Source of the DNA: Pedobacter borealis DSM 19626
Lineage (GTDB): Bacteria; Bacteroidota; Bacteroidia; Sphingobacteriales; Sphingobacteriaceae
Length of the DNA stretch: 42,878 nucleotides
NCBI RefSeq assembly: GCF_000708285.2
Contig: NZ_JAUG01000087.1
Coordinates: forward strand, 1-42,878
Reading direction: 5' to 3'
Shown here piece after piece: positions 1 to 8,296 of the stretch. The position numbers were made by a program, and so were the translations under genes. Below the pieces are notes generated by a model. The model was not told where the DNA came from, did no database searches, and was given only the letters and a program-made list of their open reading frames with translations. Position 1 is the first letter of the stretch, and the number at the start of each line of letters is the position of its first letter.

Positions 1-141
1 CTTAGTCCAGAGAAAGCGATTGAAATTGCAAAAACTATTTATTCATTGAAGGTTCTTAATCCATTAAATAATGAAGTGGTCGAGCAAACTTTAATCTTGA
101 ATGAAGAGCAGAAATACTTAAGCCAATTATTCAACTTTTGA
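1..141 (+). CDS. C-terminal end of a probable transposase (partial)
   Basis: An open frame runs from the window edge to a TGA at 139-141 and encodes 46 residues, so the N-terminus lies outside the window. The tail contains SPEKAIEIAKTIY, then NPLNNEVVEQTLILNEEQ, and ends in QLFNF. I recall this kind of ending from IS4/IS1634-type transposases of Bacteroidetes, but that is memory rather than a catalytic motif, and no DDE residue is visible here. A short hairpin (ACTGGG-TGT-CCCAGT, 143-157) follows the stop directly and could belong to the element's end. It could also be another protein's C-terminus. Confidence 0.4.
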   Translation, partial: LSPEKAIEIAKTIYSLKVLNPLNNEVVEQTLILNEEQKYLSQLFNF

Positions 142-175
142 AACTGGGTGTCCCAGTGCGGAAGACAGGAGATTT

Positions 176-300
176 GTCATCCTGAGCTTGTCGAAGGACC
201 CGCTTAAATACCCTCTAAGGTGTTTCGACAGGCTCTCCGTAGGAGTCCTTTGGACAACATGACAGCATCTGAGGTGAAATCGCCTTTATGATACACCCTC
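176..300. repeat. REP-like hairpin cluster sharing a 55-bp block with 26007-26061
   Basis: The left arm at 176-199 (GTCATCCTGAGCTTGTCGAAGGAC) is complementary in outline to the right arm at 246-263 (TCCTTTGGACAACATGAC). This is the usual arrangement of Bacteroidetes REP hairpins. Bases 246-300 match the reverse complement of 26007-26061 over 55 bp without a mismatch that I can see. A further half-copy with the CAGAATGACA core lies near 366-391. No gene is visible between 142 and 429. Confidence 0.75.
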
Positions 301-429
301 TTTTATTTGAATTAAGGTTTGAGGATATTGATTAAGTGGTAGCAAGACGCTAAGATTAGAAAAGATTCTTTACTGCGTTCAGAATGACATGCTATTATTG
401 GACTAATGAACCAATGACGACTAAACCAA

Positions 430-1686
430 TTAACTACCCAACACTTTCAAAATCGCACTGGCCTTTAACAAGCATTCTTCATATTCTAATGCCGCATCAC
501 TTTGATAAGTAATGGCACCTCCAACCTGAAAGGATAAATAGCTAGATTCAGCATTGTACAAAATACTCCGGATAACCACATTAAAATCGAAATCACCATT
601 TGGACTGATGCAGCCAAAGGAACCGGAATAAATACCTCTTTTGGTTACTTCATATTCTTCAATTAATTTCATTGCTTTAATCTTTGGCGCACCTGTCATA
701 GAGCCCATTGGAAATGCATTTTTAATGGCGTCGATAAAGTGAACCGCTGGATTTAGTTCACAGCTAATGGTAGAAATCATTTGATGGACCTGTGGGAAGC
801 TGTAGATGCCAAATAACTCGTCGACAGTAACAGAACCTTTAACGGCCGATTTAGTGAGGTCATGGCGCACCAGATCAACAATCATTACATTCTCTGCCTG
901 CTCTTTAATATCATTCCTGAGTTGCAGCTTTATGGCTTCATCTTCTACTAGATCAGAACTTCTTTTAGCAGTGCCCTTAATGGGTTGTGAGGTCAGTTTT
1001 GATCCGCGTTTGCATAAAAAACGTTCTGGAGTAGCAGATAAAATATATTTACCCTGAACTTTAAAATAACCAGCAAATGGGGTAGGAGAAACCTGGTTTA
1101 AAACCTCGAAAGTTTGAACCGGATCTATTTCTATATTTTCAGCAAAAAACTCCTGACAGAAGTTAACTTCATAAATATCGCCACGAATAATATGATCTCT
1201 TAAAGCTTCTACTTTTTGAACATATTGATCTTTTGACAAGCGTTGTGTTATCGTTACTTTTTTAGATAGGATTTCTGTTTGATACTGAAAGGAATCGATT
1301 TCAGCTAAAATTGATTCAGCGCCGATCAGCACCTCGGCATTGCCATTTTTGAAGGCAATTAGGTACTTCGGAACAAAAAAGTATAGATCTGGGAAATTTA
1401 AATGATCCGAATTATTAGAGTGAAGGTTTTCTATTTCGTTTTTTAAATCGTAGCTGAAAAAACCAAAAACCCACTGTTTATGTGCAGCATAAAAGCTTTC
1501 TAGTTGATCAAACGCATTACCTGCCGCGCATTTTAGTTCATAACGTGCATCGGCAGCGATAATGAAATCGTAAGCCGAATAAGCATCTTTGTAATCGTTT
1601 GAATCTAAAAAACAACACACCTCGAACTGGTTGGCCCAATGCAAAGCTTTTTGTTTAAAATGGGATATGTTTTGTGAGGTTTTCAA
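430..1686 (-). CDS. pabB: Aminodeoxychorismate synthase component I
   Basis: A chorismate-using enzyme of the TrpE/PabB family. It makes 4-amino-4-deoxychorismate from chorismate and ammonia for folate synthesis, in the cytoplasm with a PabA-type amidotransferase that is not in this window. The 418 residues carry the family signatures VDLVRHDL (about 270-277), MGSMTGAPK (327-335) and the C-terminal GGAITYQSD. PIKGT at 235-239 has lysine 237, the residue that separates PabB from TrpE (which has alanine, PIAGT), so PabB is preferred over anthranilate synthase. The only start that keeps the N-terminus is TTG at 1684-1686; there is no in-frame ATG before the upstream stop. A pabC-like gene lies 17 kb away at 18274. 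A shorter start at a later TTG is possible. Confidence 0.88.
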   Translation of the reverse strand: MKTSQNISHFKQKALHWANQFEVCCFLDSNDYKDAYSAYDFIIAADARYELKCAAGNAFDQLESFYAAHKQWVFGFFSYDLKNEIENLHSNNSDHLNFPDLYFFVPKYLIAFKNGNAEVLIGAESILAEIDSFQYQTEILSKKVTITQRLSKDQYVQKVEALRDHIIRGDIYEVNFCQEFFAENIEIDPVQTFEVLNQVSPTPFAGYFKVQGKYILSATPERFLCKRGSKLTSQPIKGTAKRSSDLVEDEAIKLQLRNDIKEQAENVMIVDLVRHDLTKSAVKGSVTVDELFGIYSFPQVHQMISTISCELNPAVHFIDAIKNAFPMGSMTGAPKIKAMKLIEEYEVTKRGIYSGSFGCISPNGDFDFNVVIRSILYNAESSYLSFQVGGAITYQSDAALEYEECLLKASAILKVLGS

Positions 1687-1693
1687 GTTGCGG

Positions 1694-1701
1694 CAAAGGT
1701 A
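1694..1701 (-). promoter_or_regulatory. Bacteroidetes -7 box for pabB
   Basis: TACCTTTG on the minus strand fits TAnnTTTG exactly and ends 7 bases before the TTG start. No TTG -33 element is seen at 17-23 bp. If used, the transcript would have almost no leader. Confidence 0.4.
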
Positions 1702-1798
1702 ACTAAACGCTACATAAGTGGAAAGATACTCTGGGTAGAATCTTCAATTTAATCCATTTCATTGGACAACCTTTGAAACAAGCATAAATAGTAAAGAA

Positions 1799-2104
1799 TT
1801 AATGCTTTTTAGGATTCATTTTGGTGTGTCTGATCCTTAAAATCCTTATAGTTTGATTTTCGTTTCTATAAGATACTCTAAAATGATGTTTTTCAAAAGC
1901 ACGATACGTTCCATCATTGTCTTTTTTATACTGATCAATTTTGTGTTTTTCAGGATGACTAGCAATATCACCAACTCCTTTAGTTAGGTCGTTGATAACT
2001 TTTACTGCATTTTGAATAGACTCTGCGCTGATATATTCGTATATTTTCTTTAATTGGTTTTGGGCTGGTTTAGTCCAAACAACTTTGAGGTTATTTTTTA
2101 CCAA
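1799..2104 (-). CDS. RelE/ParE family toxin
   Basis: A 101-residue protein with the ParE/RelE layout. The N-terminal strand and helix read VVWTKPAQNQLKKIYEYI. The C-terminal sheet contains YRAFEKHHFRVSYR and ends in RILRIRHTKMNPKKH. ParE-type members inhibit gyrase and RelE-type members cleave mRNA at the ribosome; the sequence alone does not tell me which. The start is a TTG at 2102-2104 that lies inside the last codons of the antitoxin gene, so translation is probably coupled. Antitoxin and toxin form one transcript from the promoter at 2343-2373. A functional pair is likely because neither frame is broken. Confidence 0.85.
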   Translation of the reverse strand: MVKNNLKVVWTKPAQNQLKKIYEYISAESIQNAVKVINDLTKGVGDIASHPEKHKIDQYKKDNDGTYRAFEKHHFRVSYRNENQTIRILRIRHTKMNPKKH

Positions 2105-2325
2105 CTTTTAATCTCATTTAATAGTTGATCATGGGTTATATAATTACCTTTTTTGAATTCTGTTTCTGCAGCTAAGAGCTCACTATTATATTCTTCTATG
2201 GAAACGTTTGGATTTTCATTCTTACTCTTTATAAACGCTTGAAGCATCTTAACGACAGAGCTTTTTTCGGCATTGTCTAGCTGGGTAAAATAATTAAGCA
2301 TTTCGCTTTCTAAGATAGTTGCCAT
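2098..2325 (-). CDS. Antitoxin partner of the RelE/ParE toxin
   Basis: A small acidic, helical protein of 75 residues, beginning MATILESEML and ending LLNEIKSW. It precedes the toxin gene and overlaps it by 7 bases, the normal order for type II toxin-antitoxin pairs. It would bind and neutralise the toxin and probably repress the operon. I chose ATG 2323-2325 over a possible start further upstream (2373) because the longer version would begin upstream of the -7 box at 2343-2350. I do not see a clear ribbon-helix-helix or HTH motif, so the antitoxin class is open; the assignment rests on position and size. Confidence 0.7.
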   Translation of the reverse strand: MATILESEMLNYFTQLDNAEKSSVVKMLQAFIKSKNENPNVSIEEYNSELLAAETEFKKGNYITHDQLLNEIKSW

Positions 2326-2342
2326 AATAAAATGTTTACACT

Positions 2343-2373
2343 CAAAAATAACTAAATAGATGCTGATAAGCAA
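2343..2373 (-). promoter_or_regulatory. Promoter of the toxin-antitoxin operon
   Basis: On the minus strand TTG (2373-2371) is followed after 20 bp by TATTTTTG (2350-2343). This fits the Bacteroidetes consensus TTG-N17-23-TAnnTTTG. The antitoxin ATG is 17 bases further on. Confidence 0.6.
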
Positions 2374-2405
2374 GTAACTAAAGTTGATTTGCTATCAATT
2401 GGTAA

Positions 2406-2450
2406 GAGTTGTCAACTTTCTTGTGCTTTTGTTATTAAAGTTGACAACTC
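2406..2450. repeat. 14-bp inverted repeat, copy 1
   Basis: GAGTTGTCAACTTT (2406-2419) and its exact reverse complement (2437-2450) flank a 17-base loop. A second copy with the same arms lies at 19562-19607. The first loop bases (CTTGT) and the last ones (ATT) are also shared. It lies upstream of the toxin-antitoxin promoter. Confidence 0.8.
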
Positions 2451-2457
2451 TGAAATG

Positions 2458-2487
2458 AAAAAAGCAACCCAGTTGTAGGTTGCTTTT
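2458..2487 (-). terminator. Rho-independent terminator of fur-purA
   Basis: AAAAGCAACC (2460-2469) pairs with GGTTGCTTTT (2478-2487) around an 8-base loop. Read on the minus strand the stem is followed by a run of T. It lies about 110 bases past the purA stop. The T-rich plus side could make it work in both directions. Confidence 0.75.
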
Positions 2488-2498
2488 CTTTTATGAGC

Positions 2499-2586
2499 CG
2501 TCACTCTGATGCGATAACTATCGGATTTATTTCAGGGTCTATCAGTTGATGAACAATATAGATGCTGAAATAAATTCAGCATAACG
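2499..2586. repeat. REP-like hairpin pair
   Basis: CGTCACTCTGA with GATTTATTTCAGGGTCT on one side and AGATGCTGAAATAAATTCAGCAT on the other form two imperfect hairpins. The same modules occur in different order at 42776-42842. Confidence 0.65.
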
Positions 2587-2597
2587 AATCGAATATT

Positions 2598-3878
2598 TTA
2601 ACGTAATTCCAAAGTTTGTGCTCTATCTGGTCCTACAGAAAGGAATTTGATCGGCACTTCTAATTCTTTTTCTAAGAAAGCAATGTAATCAGTTAATTTG
2701 GCTGGAATTTCATCTACAGAAGTAATTTTAGTTACATCAGTAGCCCAACCATCAATTGCTTTTAATACTGGTTTTGGTTCGATAGAAATGATGTCGTATG
2801 GCATGTAATCGATCGTTTCGCCATTGTATTCGTAGTGCGTACAAGCATAAATGGTATCGAAAGTATCCAAAACATCAGCTTTCATCATAATTAACTCGGT
2901 TACCCCGTTTAACATGATGGCATATTTTAATGCAGGAAGATCGATCCAGCCACAACGACGGGCACGACCTGTAGTTGCGCCAAATTCGTGACCTAAAGCG
3001 CGTAAATTTTCGCCAACTTCGTTATCTAATTCAGTAGGGAAAGGGCCGCCACCAACACGTGTGCAATATGCTTTGAAGATACCATAAACAGCACCTACTT
3101 TATTAGGCGCAATACCTAAACCGGTACAGGCACCTGCAGTTGTGGTGTTACTAGAAGTTACAAAAGGATATGAACCAAAATCTACGTCCAATAACGTTCC
3201 TTGAGCACCTTCTGCTAAAACCGCTTTTCCTTCTTTTAAGAAGCCATTCACATAATGTTCGCTATCTACGTGAGGAATGGTTTTTAAGAATTCGATTGCT
3301 TCAAAGAATGATGCTTCTTTCTCTGCTAATTCATATTCGAAACCTTCGTAATGAGAAAGGATTTCAGTATGTTTTTCTACTAATTTAGTATAGCGTTCTT
3401 TAAAATCAGGTAGTGTAGTATCGCCAACACGTAAACCGTTACGGCCAGTTTTATCCATATAAGTTGGACCAATACCTTTTAAGGTTGATCCAATTTTATT
3501 TTTACCCATGCGTGCCTCGTTAGCTGCATCCAATAATTGGTGGGTTGGTAAAATTAAGTGTGCTTTACGGGCAATCACCAATTTGCCATCGGCAACAGGA
3601 TCATGACCAGCTTTTTTTAAATTGTCTAACTCTCTTTTTAGGATAATAGGGTCGATTACTACACCATTACCAATAAGATTCATGGTTTTTTCGTTAAAAA
3701 TTCCTGAAGGGATTGTATTTAAAACGAATTTTTTGCCATCGAACTCTAAAGTATGTCCGGCATTTGGGCCACCCTGAAAACGGGCAATAAGATCATATTT
3801 TGGACTTAGTACATCAACGATTTTTCCCTTTCCTTCATCACCCCATTGCAGGCCGAGAAGTACATCTACTTGCGTCAT
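2598..3878 (-). CDS. purA: Adenylosuccinate synthetase
   Basis: Joins IMP and aspartate, using GTP, to give adenylosuccinate, the first step from IMP to AMP; cytoplasmic. At 426 residues it has the normal length. The GTP-binding loop GDEGKGK is at 13-19, followed by GPNAGHT (about 37-43) with the catalytic histidine. Further family blocks are GTLLDVDFGSYPFVTSSN and RARRCGWIDLPALKYA. ATG 3876-3878 gives the standard N-terminus MTQVDVLLGLQWGDEGKGK. It lies 38 bases after the fur gene on the same strand and probably shares its transcript, with the terminator at 2458-2487 at the end. Confidence is very high. Confidence 0.97.
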   Translation of the reverse strand: MTQVDVLLGLQWGDEGKGKIVDVLSPKYDLIARFQGGPNAGHTLEFDGKKFVLNTIPSGIFNEKTMNLIGNGVVIDPIILKRELDNLKKAGHDPVADGKLVIARKAHLILPTHQLLDAANEARMGKNKIGSTLKGIGPTYMDKTGRNGLRVGDTTLPDFKERYTKLVEKHTEILSHYEGFEYELAEKEASFFEAIEFLKTIPHVDSEHYVNGFLKEGKAVLAEGAQGTLLDVDFGSYPFVTSSNTTTAGACTGLGIAPNKVGAVYGIFKAYCTRVGGGPFPTELDNEVGENLRALGHEFGATTGRARRCGWIDLPALKYAIMLNGVTELIMMKADVLDTFDTIYACTHYEYNGETIDYMPYDIISIEPKPVLKAIDGWATDVTKITSVDEIPAKLTDYIAFLEKELEVPIKFLSVGPDRAQTLELR

Positions 3879-3916
3879 TATTTAATAAATTAAGCTGGTT
3901 TTATTTGTATTTTGAT

Positions 3917-4414
3917 TTAATTTTGTACAATTTTTGCGGCTGTTGCTGCGCTTTCGTTTACTTTTCTGGCCATACTGCAATCAGAGCAGAAACCATAGAG
4001 ATTTAATGAATGGTGTTTCACATCAAATTTTAAAAGATCACCAACCATGGTTTGGATCTGGTGGATACGGGGATCGCAGAATTCTACTACTTTACCACAT
4101 TCGATACAGATTACGTGATCGTGCTGGCGGTAACCATAAGATTTTTCGAATTGTGCCATATTTTTACCAAACTGGTGTTTGGTAACTAAATCGCATGAAA
4201 CCAATAACTCCAGTGTGTTATAAACCGTAGCACGACTTACGCGGTACTTTTGGTTTTTCATGTGGATATAAAGGGTTTCTACATCAAAGTGGTCGTTTCT
4301 TGAATATATTTCTTCCAATATAGCGAAACGCTCTGGTGTTTTACGTAGATTTTTGTTTTCTAAATAAGCCTCAAAAATCTTGCGAACGAGCTCATTTGTT
4401 TTTTGTTCAGACAT
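3917..4414 (-). CDS. Fur family metal-dependent repressor
   Basis: A DNA-binding regulator of the Fur/PerR/Zur family, 165 residues. The winged helix spans about 20-80, with RVSRATVYNTLELLV as recognition helix. The dimerisation domain holds HDHVICIEC (98-106) and FCSDC (142-146). Cysteines 103/106 and 143/146 form the two CxxC pairs of the structural zinc site, and HDH provides likely regulatory metal ligands. Whether it senses iron, peroxide or zinc cannot be fixed from the sequence. It is the first gene of a probable operon with purA, an arrangement that seems unrelated in function. The start ATG 4412-4414 lies 17 bases after a -7 box. Confidence 0.9.
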   Translation of the reverse strand: MSEQKTNELVRKIFEAYLENKNLRKTPERFAILEEIYSRNDHFDVETLYIHMKNQKYRVSRATVYNTLELLVSCDLVTKHQFGKNMAQFEKSYGYRQHDHVICIECGKVVEFCDPRIHQIQTMVGDLLKFDVKHHSLNLYGFCSDCSMARKVNESAATAAKIVQN

Positions 4415-4431
4415 AGTTTTTAAACTCCATT

Positions 4432-4439
4432 CAAAGGTA
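4432..4439 (-). promoter_or_regulatory. -7 box for fur-purA
   Basis: TACCTTTG on the minus strand matches TAnnTTTG and ends 17 bases before the fur ATG. No good -33 TTG is seen. Confidence 0.45.
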
Positions 4440-4613
4440 GGTAAATTGTTTTGAAAAATGATTACACCGATGAAATGATTACATAGATTTGAATTGTTTG
4501 ATTGTTATAGTGTTTGATTGTTGAAATGTTGTAATAAGTCGGATGCCCAAAGTCGGAAAGTCAAAAGTCGGGAGCCCTGAGTTCAATTTGCTAATAGTGT
4601 AGGTAACAGTTTT

Positions 4614-5249
4614 TCAATTAAAGTCTTTATATTGCTTGTCAGTTAAATCTTTAATCTCTATCCTAGGGTAAATAAAATGTTGTTTGGGCTTGTCTAAAAA
4701 TTGTTTTTCCTCTCCCATTGCAAAGCCAAGTTTGTATCCAATATTATCAGAAGTAGTTAAAAATACATTGTCATGCTCTGTGTCATCAGAGGGAATAAAT
4801 AACATTACTTTTTTATTTGCAACTTTATCAGTTATCCATTGTTCTCCCGTTCTTGTTGTTGCCCAGCCTGTTACATTAAATGATTTTTCAAAACCCATTG
4901 GATAACGAACATAATTAATGAAATAGCAGTAAATCTCAAACTCTATATCAAATGGAAAAGTAATTGCAAATTCGTTTTCTCCAAGTTTATAAAGTCTTGG
5001 TTGGGCTTGAAAATTCTCTTGATTATACATATTACAAAATCCATTTATAATACTATCGATTTCTAAGTTTGAAATGTTTTTAACTAAAACGAGTTTGTCA
5101 TTTTTACTTTCTATTTTTTGTAAAAATTCTTTTGAGGGTCTTGCAGTATTATTATCCGGTTCAGTTTGTCGGTTTAGTAATTTGGTTTTAATTAGATAAA
5201 ACGCAATAGCTACTAATATTATTCCAATAATTAAAGATTGCATCTTCAT
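4614..5249 (-). CDS. Membrane-anchored hypothetical protein
   Basis: I do not recognise a family. The 211 residues begin with one hydrophobic helix (about 4-20, SLIIGIILVAIAFYLI), followed by a basic stretch. The rest is probably a soluble alpha/beta domain outside or at the membrane surface. It contains aromatic-rich segments (FEIYCYFINYVRYP, GFEKSFNVTGWATT) and no cysteine pair or catalytic signature I can name. It stands alone between fur and rel on the same strand, with about 110 bases before rel. The AT content is slightly higher than in its neighbours. The ATG is followed two codons later by another ATG, so the exact start is uncertain. Confidence 0.6.
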   Translation of the reverse strand: MKMQSLIIGIILVAIAFYLIKTKLLNRQTEPDNNTARPSKEFLQKIESKNDKLVLVKNISNLEIDSIINGFCNMYNQENFQAQPRLYKLGENEFAITFPFDIEFEIYCYFINYVRYPMGFEKSFNVTGWATTRTGEQWITDKVANKKVMLFIPSDDTEHDNVFLTTSDNIGYKLGFAMGEEKQFLDKPKQHFIYPRIEIKDLTDKQYKDFN

Positions 5250-5358
5250 TTTTAAGTATGGGTAGGGTTTTTAATTGCCATTATACACAAATTCCTATTT
5301 ATGCAGTCTGAACTGCTGATTGTTAAATTCTGCTATACGACTCAGAACTTCGGACTAA

Positions 5359-7566
5359 CTATGCGTCAAACCTCGTTACTCCTGTAACACCTCTAACTTT
5401 TAATAAATTTTTAATCAGGTTTTCCAGGTGTTCGGTATCATTTACAAAAATCATAATCGAACCATCAAAAATCCCTTCGTTAGTATCCACAGTAATTGAT
5501 CTCATATTTACTTTAAAATCGGTAGAAATAACCCTGGTGATGTTATTGATCAAACCTACATCATCAATGCCTACAATGCGTAAGCCGGTTAAGAAAGTTA
5601 ATTCCTGCTGTTTGTTCCATTTGGCTTTCACCACGCGATAACCATAATTGGCCATTAATTGCGCAGCGTTAGGGCAGTTGGTACGGTGTATTTTAATCCC
5701 TTCACTTACGGTAACAAAACCAAAAACATCATCACCAGGGATTGGATTGCAACATGCGGCTAGCGTGTAATCTATTTTTTGCAGGTCTTCTCCAATGAGC
5801 AAAATGTCATTTTCCGAGCCCTTCATTTTGGTTTTAACGATGTCTACCGTTAGGTTTTCAGGTCGCTCCGGTCCACGATTTTCAACTTCTTTCTCACTCG
5901 ATAGATACTCTTTTATATCTTTCAGTTCGATTTTTCCTAAAGCAACATTAACAAAAAGCTCTTGTGTAGAAGGCAGTTTAAAGAAATAACTTAGCTTTTG
6001 AAGATTATCAGTATTGTAGGTGATTTTTAACGATTTCAGCTTCCTTTCTAAGATTTCTTTCCCATTTTCGGCAATTTTCAGCTTTTCTTCTTTTAAAGAT
6101 GATTTAATTTTCGATTTAGCCTTGGCAGTAACCACCACATTTAGCCAATCTTCTTTAGGTGTTTGTTTGCTTGAGGTGATAATCTCCACCTGATCGCCAT
6201 TTTGAAGCTTATACGAAATAGGAACCAGTTTGTGATTCACTTTAGCGCCTATACAGGTTGCACCTACATCGGTATGGATCTCGAAAGCAAAATCTAATGC
6301 GGTAGCGCCTAATGGCAACTGGATCAAGGCGCCTTTTGGCGTGAAAATAAAAATCTCATCCGAGAAAAGGTTCATCTTGAAATCGTCCAGGAAGTCTAAA
6401 GCATTGGCTTCCGGGTTGCTCAGCATTTCGCGAACTTTCTGGATCCACTGATCCAGACCATTATCATTACTCGATTCTTTGTATTTCCAGTGCGCAGCAA
6501 AACCTTTCTCTGCAATCTCGTTCATGCGCTGTGTACGGATCTGTACCTCAACCCATTGCCCGCGAGGTCCCATTACCGTGGTATGCAAACTTTCGTAGCC
6601 ATTTCCTTTTGGTGAGGAAACCCAATCGCGTAAACGATCTGGGTTTGGACGGTATAAATCGGTAACAATAGAATAAGCTTTCCAGCAATCGGCCTTTTCA
6701 TTTTCAGGTGCCGAGTCCAAAATAATCCGGATGGCAAAAAGATCGTAAACCTCTTCGAAAGGAATATTTTTCTTTTTCATCTTGTTCCAGATGGAGTGGA
6801 TGGATTTGGGCCTGCCGTAAACATCGGCCACTAAACCTTGTTCGTGAACAATTTCATCAATCGGTTCGACGAATTTTTTGATGAAAAGCGCACGTTCAGC
6901 TTTTTTCTCGTTTAATTTTTTTGCAATGAATTTGTAAGTGTCAGGGTCGAGATATTTCATCGAAAGATCTTCCAACTCTGATTTTATGGCATATAAACCC
7001 AATCTGTGGGCTAATGGTGCATATAAATAAATGGTTTCTGAAGCGATTTTAAGCTGCTTGTGGCGGGGCATAAAATCCATTGTACGCATGTTATGCAAAC
7101 GATCGGCAAGTTTGATCAGGATTACCCTCACATCATCTGCCAGGGTAAGCAGCATTTTACGGAAATTTTCGGCCTGTAAAGAGCTATTGGTATCGAAAAC
7201 GCCAGATATTTTGGTTAAACCGTCGATAATTTTAGCGGTTTTCTTGCCAAATTCGCGTTCAATATCTTCTAAAGTGATATCGGTATCTTCTACCACATCG
7301 TGTAATAAGGCACATACAATAGAGGTTGTTCCTAAGCCAATTTCTTCAGCGGCAATCTGCGCTACAGCGATGGGGTGGTAGATGTAAGGTTCGCCAGATT
7401 TTCGGCGCATATCTTTATGGCTCTCCAGTGCCATATCGAAAGCTTTCCTGATTTCTTTTTTATCGCCCTTTTGTAAAGTAGACTTGCTTGCCCGTAGTAA
7501 TGCCCTATATCTTTTTAGAATCTCTTGCTTTTCCGCCTCTAAATCAATCACTAACTCTGTTTTCAT
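5359..7566 (-). CDS. rel: Bifunctional (p)ppGpp synthetase/hydrolase (RelA/SpoT family)
   Basis: Makes and degrades the alarmone (p)ppGpp in the stringent response. The 735 residues show the complete long-RSH order. The HD hydrolase domain comes first, with YHP (H64), LLHDVVEDTD (H89, D90) and LADRLHNM (D155). The synthetase domain lies at about 230-350 with GRPKSIHSIWNKM and GYESLHTTV. Then come the TGS domain (about 405-465, FTPKGALIQLPLGATALDFAF), a cysteine/zinc-finger region (LAACCNPIPGDDV) and a C-terminal ACT domain ending VRGVTGVTRFDA. The intact HD motif means hydrolase activity is expected, so this is the Rel/SpoT type rather than synthesis-only RelA. The ATG gives the usual N-terminus. 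It is divergent from the DUF4294 gene. Confidence 0.95.
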   Translation of the reverse strand: MKTELVIDLEAEKQEILKRYRALLRASKSTLQKGDKKEIRKAFDMALESHKDMRRKSGEPYIYHPIAVAQIAAEEIGLGTTSIVCALLHDVVEDTDITLEDIEREFGKKTAKIIDGLTKISGVFDTNSSLQAENFRKMLLTLADDVRVILIKLADRLHNMRTMDFMPRHKQLKIASETIYLYAPLAHRLGLYAIKSELEDLSMKYLDPDTYKFIAKKLNEKKAERALFIKKFVEPIDEIVHEQGLVADVYGRPKSIHSIWNKMKKKNIPFEEVYDLFAIRIILDSAPENEKADCWKAYSIVTDLYRPNPDRLRDWVSSPKGNGYESLHTTVMGPRGQWVEVQIRTQRMNEIAEKGFAAHWKYKESSNDNGLDQWIQKVREMLSNPEANALDFLDDFKMNLFSDEIFIFTPKGALIQLPLGATALDFAFEIHTDVGATCIGAKVNHKLVPISYKLQNGDQVEIITSSKQTPKEDWLNVVVTAKAKSKIKSSLKEEKLKIAENGKEILERKLKSLKITYNTDNLQKLSYFFKLPSTQELFVNVALGKIELKDIKEYLSSEKEVENRGPERPENLTVDIVKTKMKGSENDILLIGEDLQKIDYTLAACCNPIPGDDVFGFVTVSEGIKIHRTNCPNAAQLMANYGYRVVKAKWNKQQELTFLTGLRIVGIDDVGLINNITRVISTDFKVNMRSITVDTNEGIFDGSIMIFVNDTEHLENLIKNLLKVRGVTGVTRFDA

Positions 7567-7652
7567 TTGTATTTTTTGCGTAAAAATTGCGTCTTATTTA
7601 TGAATAAAACTTATATTAGTTTTGTGAAACACCTAATATATGAAATAACACC

Positions 7653-7660
7653 TAACTTTG
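7653..7660 (+). promoter_or_regulatory. -7 box for the DUF4294-gpx-bshB1 operon
   Basis: TAACTTTG matches TAnnTTTG and ends 15 bases before the ATG at 7676. A TTG at 7622-7624 is too far upstream (28 bp) to be a good -33 box. Confidence 0.45.
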
Positions 7661-7675
7661 TAAAAGTATAAATTT

Positions 7676-8290
7676 ATGAAAATTAAAGGGCTCTTTTTTC
7701 TTTGTATTGTAATGATTTGTAGCATTTCGCTACGCGCTCAGGATTCTGCGGCACCAATATTCCCTAAATTGGGTAAAAGCGATACAATAAGAGTAGCCTC
7801 AACAAATGATAATGGTATAATGATTCCGTGGATGCAATTGCAAGACGTAAGCATATATGCAGCCAGAATCTGGAAATCACCGGCAGAACAGGCCGCCTAT
7901 AACCGATTAAGGTATAATGTATTAAAAGTAATGCCATATGCACTGTTTGCAAAACGTAGATACGAACAATTAGAGCAGGATATTGCCCGAACTCCTGAGA
8001 AAAAGGAACAGAAACAGCTGGTTAAGCAATGTGATAAAGAAATTAAAGACATGTTTAACCGCGAAATAAAAGAATTAACCATTACTCAAGGTCAGATTTT
8101 AACGAAACTGATCGACCGTGAGGTGGGCAGAACAACGTACGATATTGTAAAGCAGACCAAAGGTGGTTTCGCTGCATTTTCTTATCAGATTGTGGCCCGC
8201 GTGGTAGGACATAATTTAAAAAGCACTTACGATCCGAATGAAGACAGGGATATAGAATCTATTATCCGTACTTCAGGATTTTATCAATAA
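7676..8290 (+). CDS. DUF4294 domain-containing secreted protein
   Basis: A 204-residue protein with a clear signal peptide (basic MKIKG, hydrophobic core to about 20, likely cleavage after LRAQ). The mature part is mostly helical and charged, with VSIYAARIWKSPAEQAAYNRLRYNV written as successive short blocks and TKLIDREVGRTTYDIVK. This fits the Bacteroidetes family DUF4294, whose function is unknown. It is probably periplasmic. It is the first gene of a tight operon: 6 bases before the glutathione-peroxidase gene and then 7 before bshB1. That placement hints at a role in envelope or redox homeostasis, but that is inference from position only. Confidence 0.8.
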   Translation: MKIKGLFFLCIVMICSISLRAQDSAAPIFPKLGKSDTIRVASTNDNGIMIPWMQLQDVSIYAARIWKSPAEQAAYNRLRYNVLKVMPYALFAKRRYEQLEQDIARTPEKKEQKQLVKQCDKEIKDMFNREIKELTITQGQILTKLIDREVGRTTYDIVKQTKGGFAAFSYQIVARVVGHNLKSTYDPNEDRDIESIIRTSGFYQ

Positions 8291-8296
8291 CATATA

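Noticed and set aside
430..1686. Anthranilate synthase component I (trpE)
   Set aside because: The lysine in PIKGT is specific to aminodeoxychorismate synthase, and no other trp genes are near.
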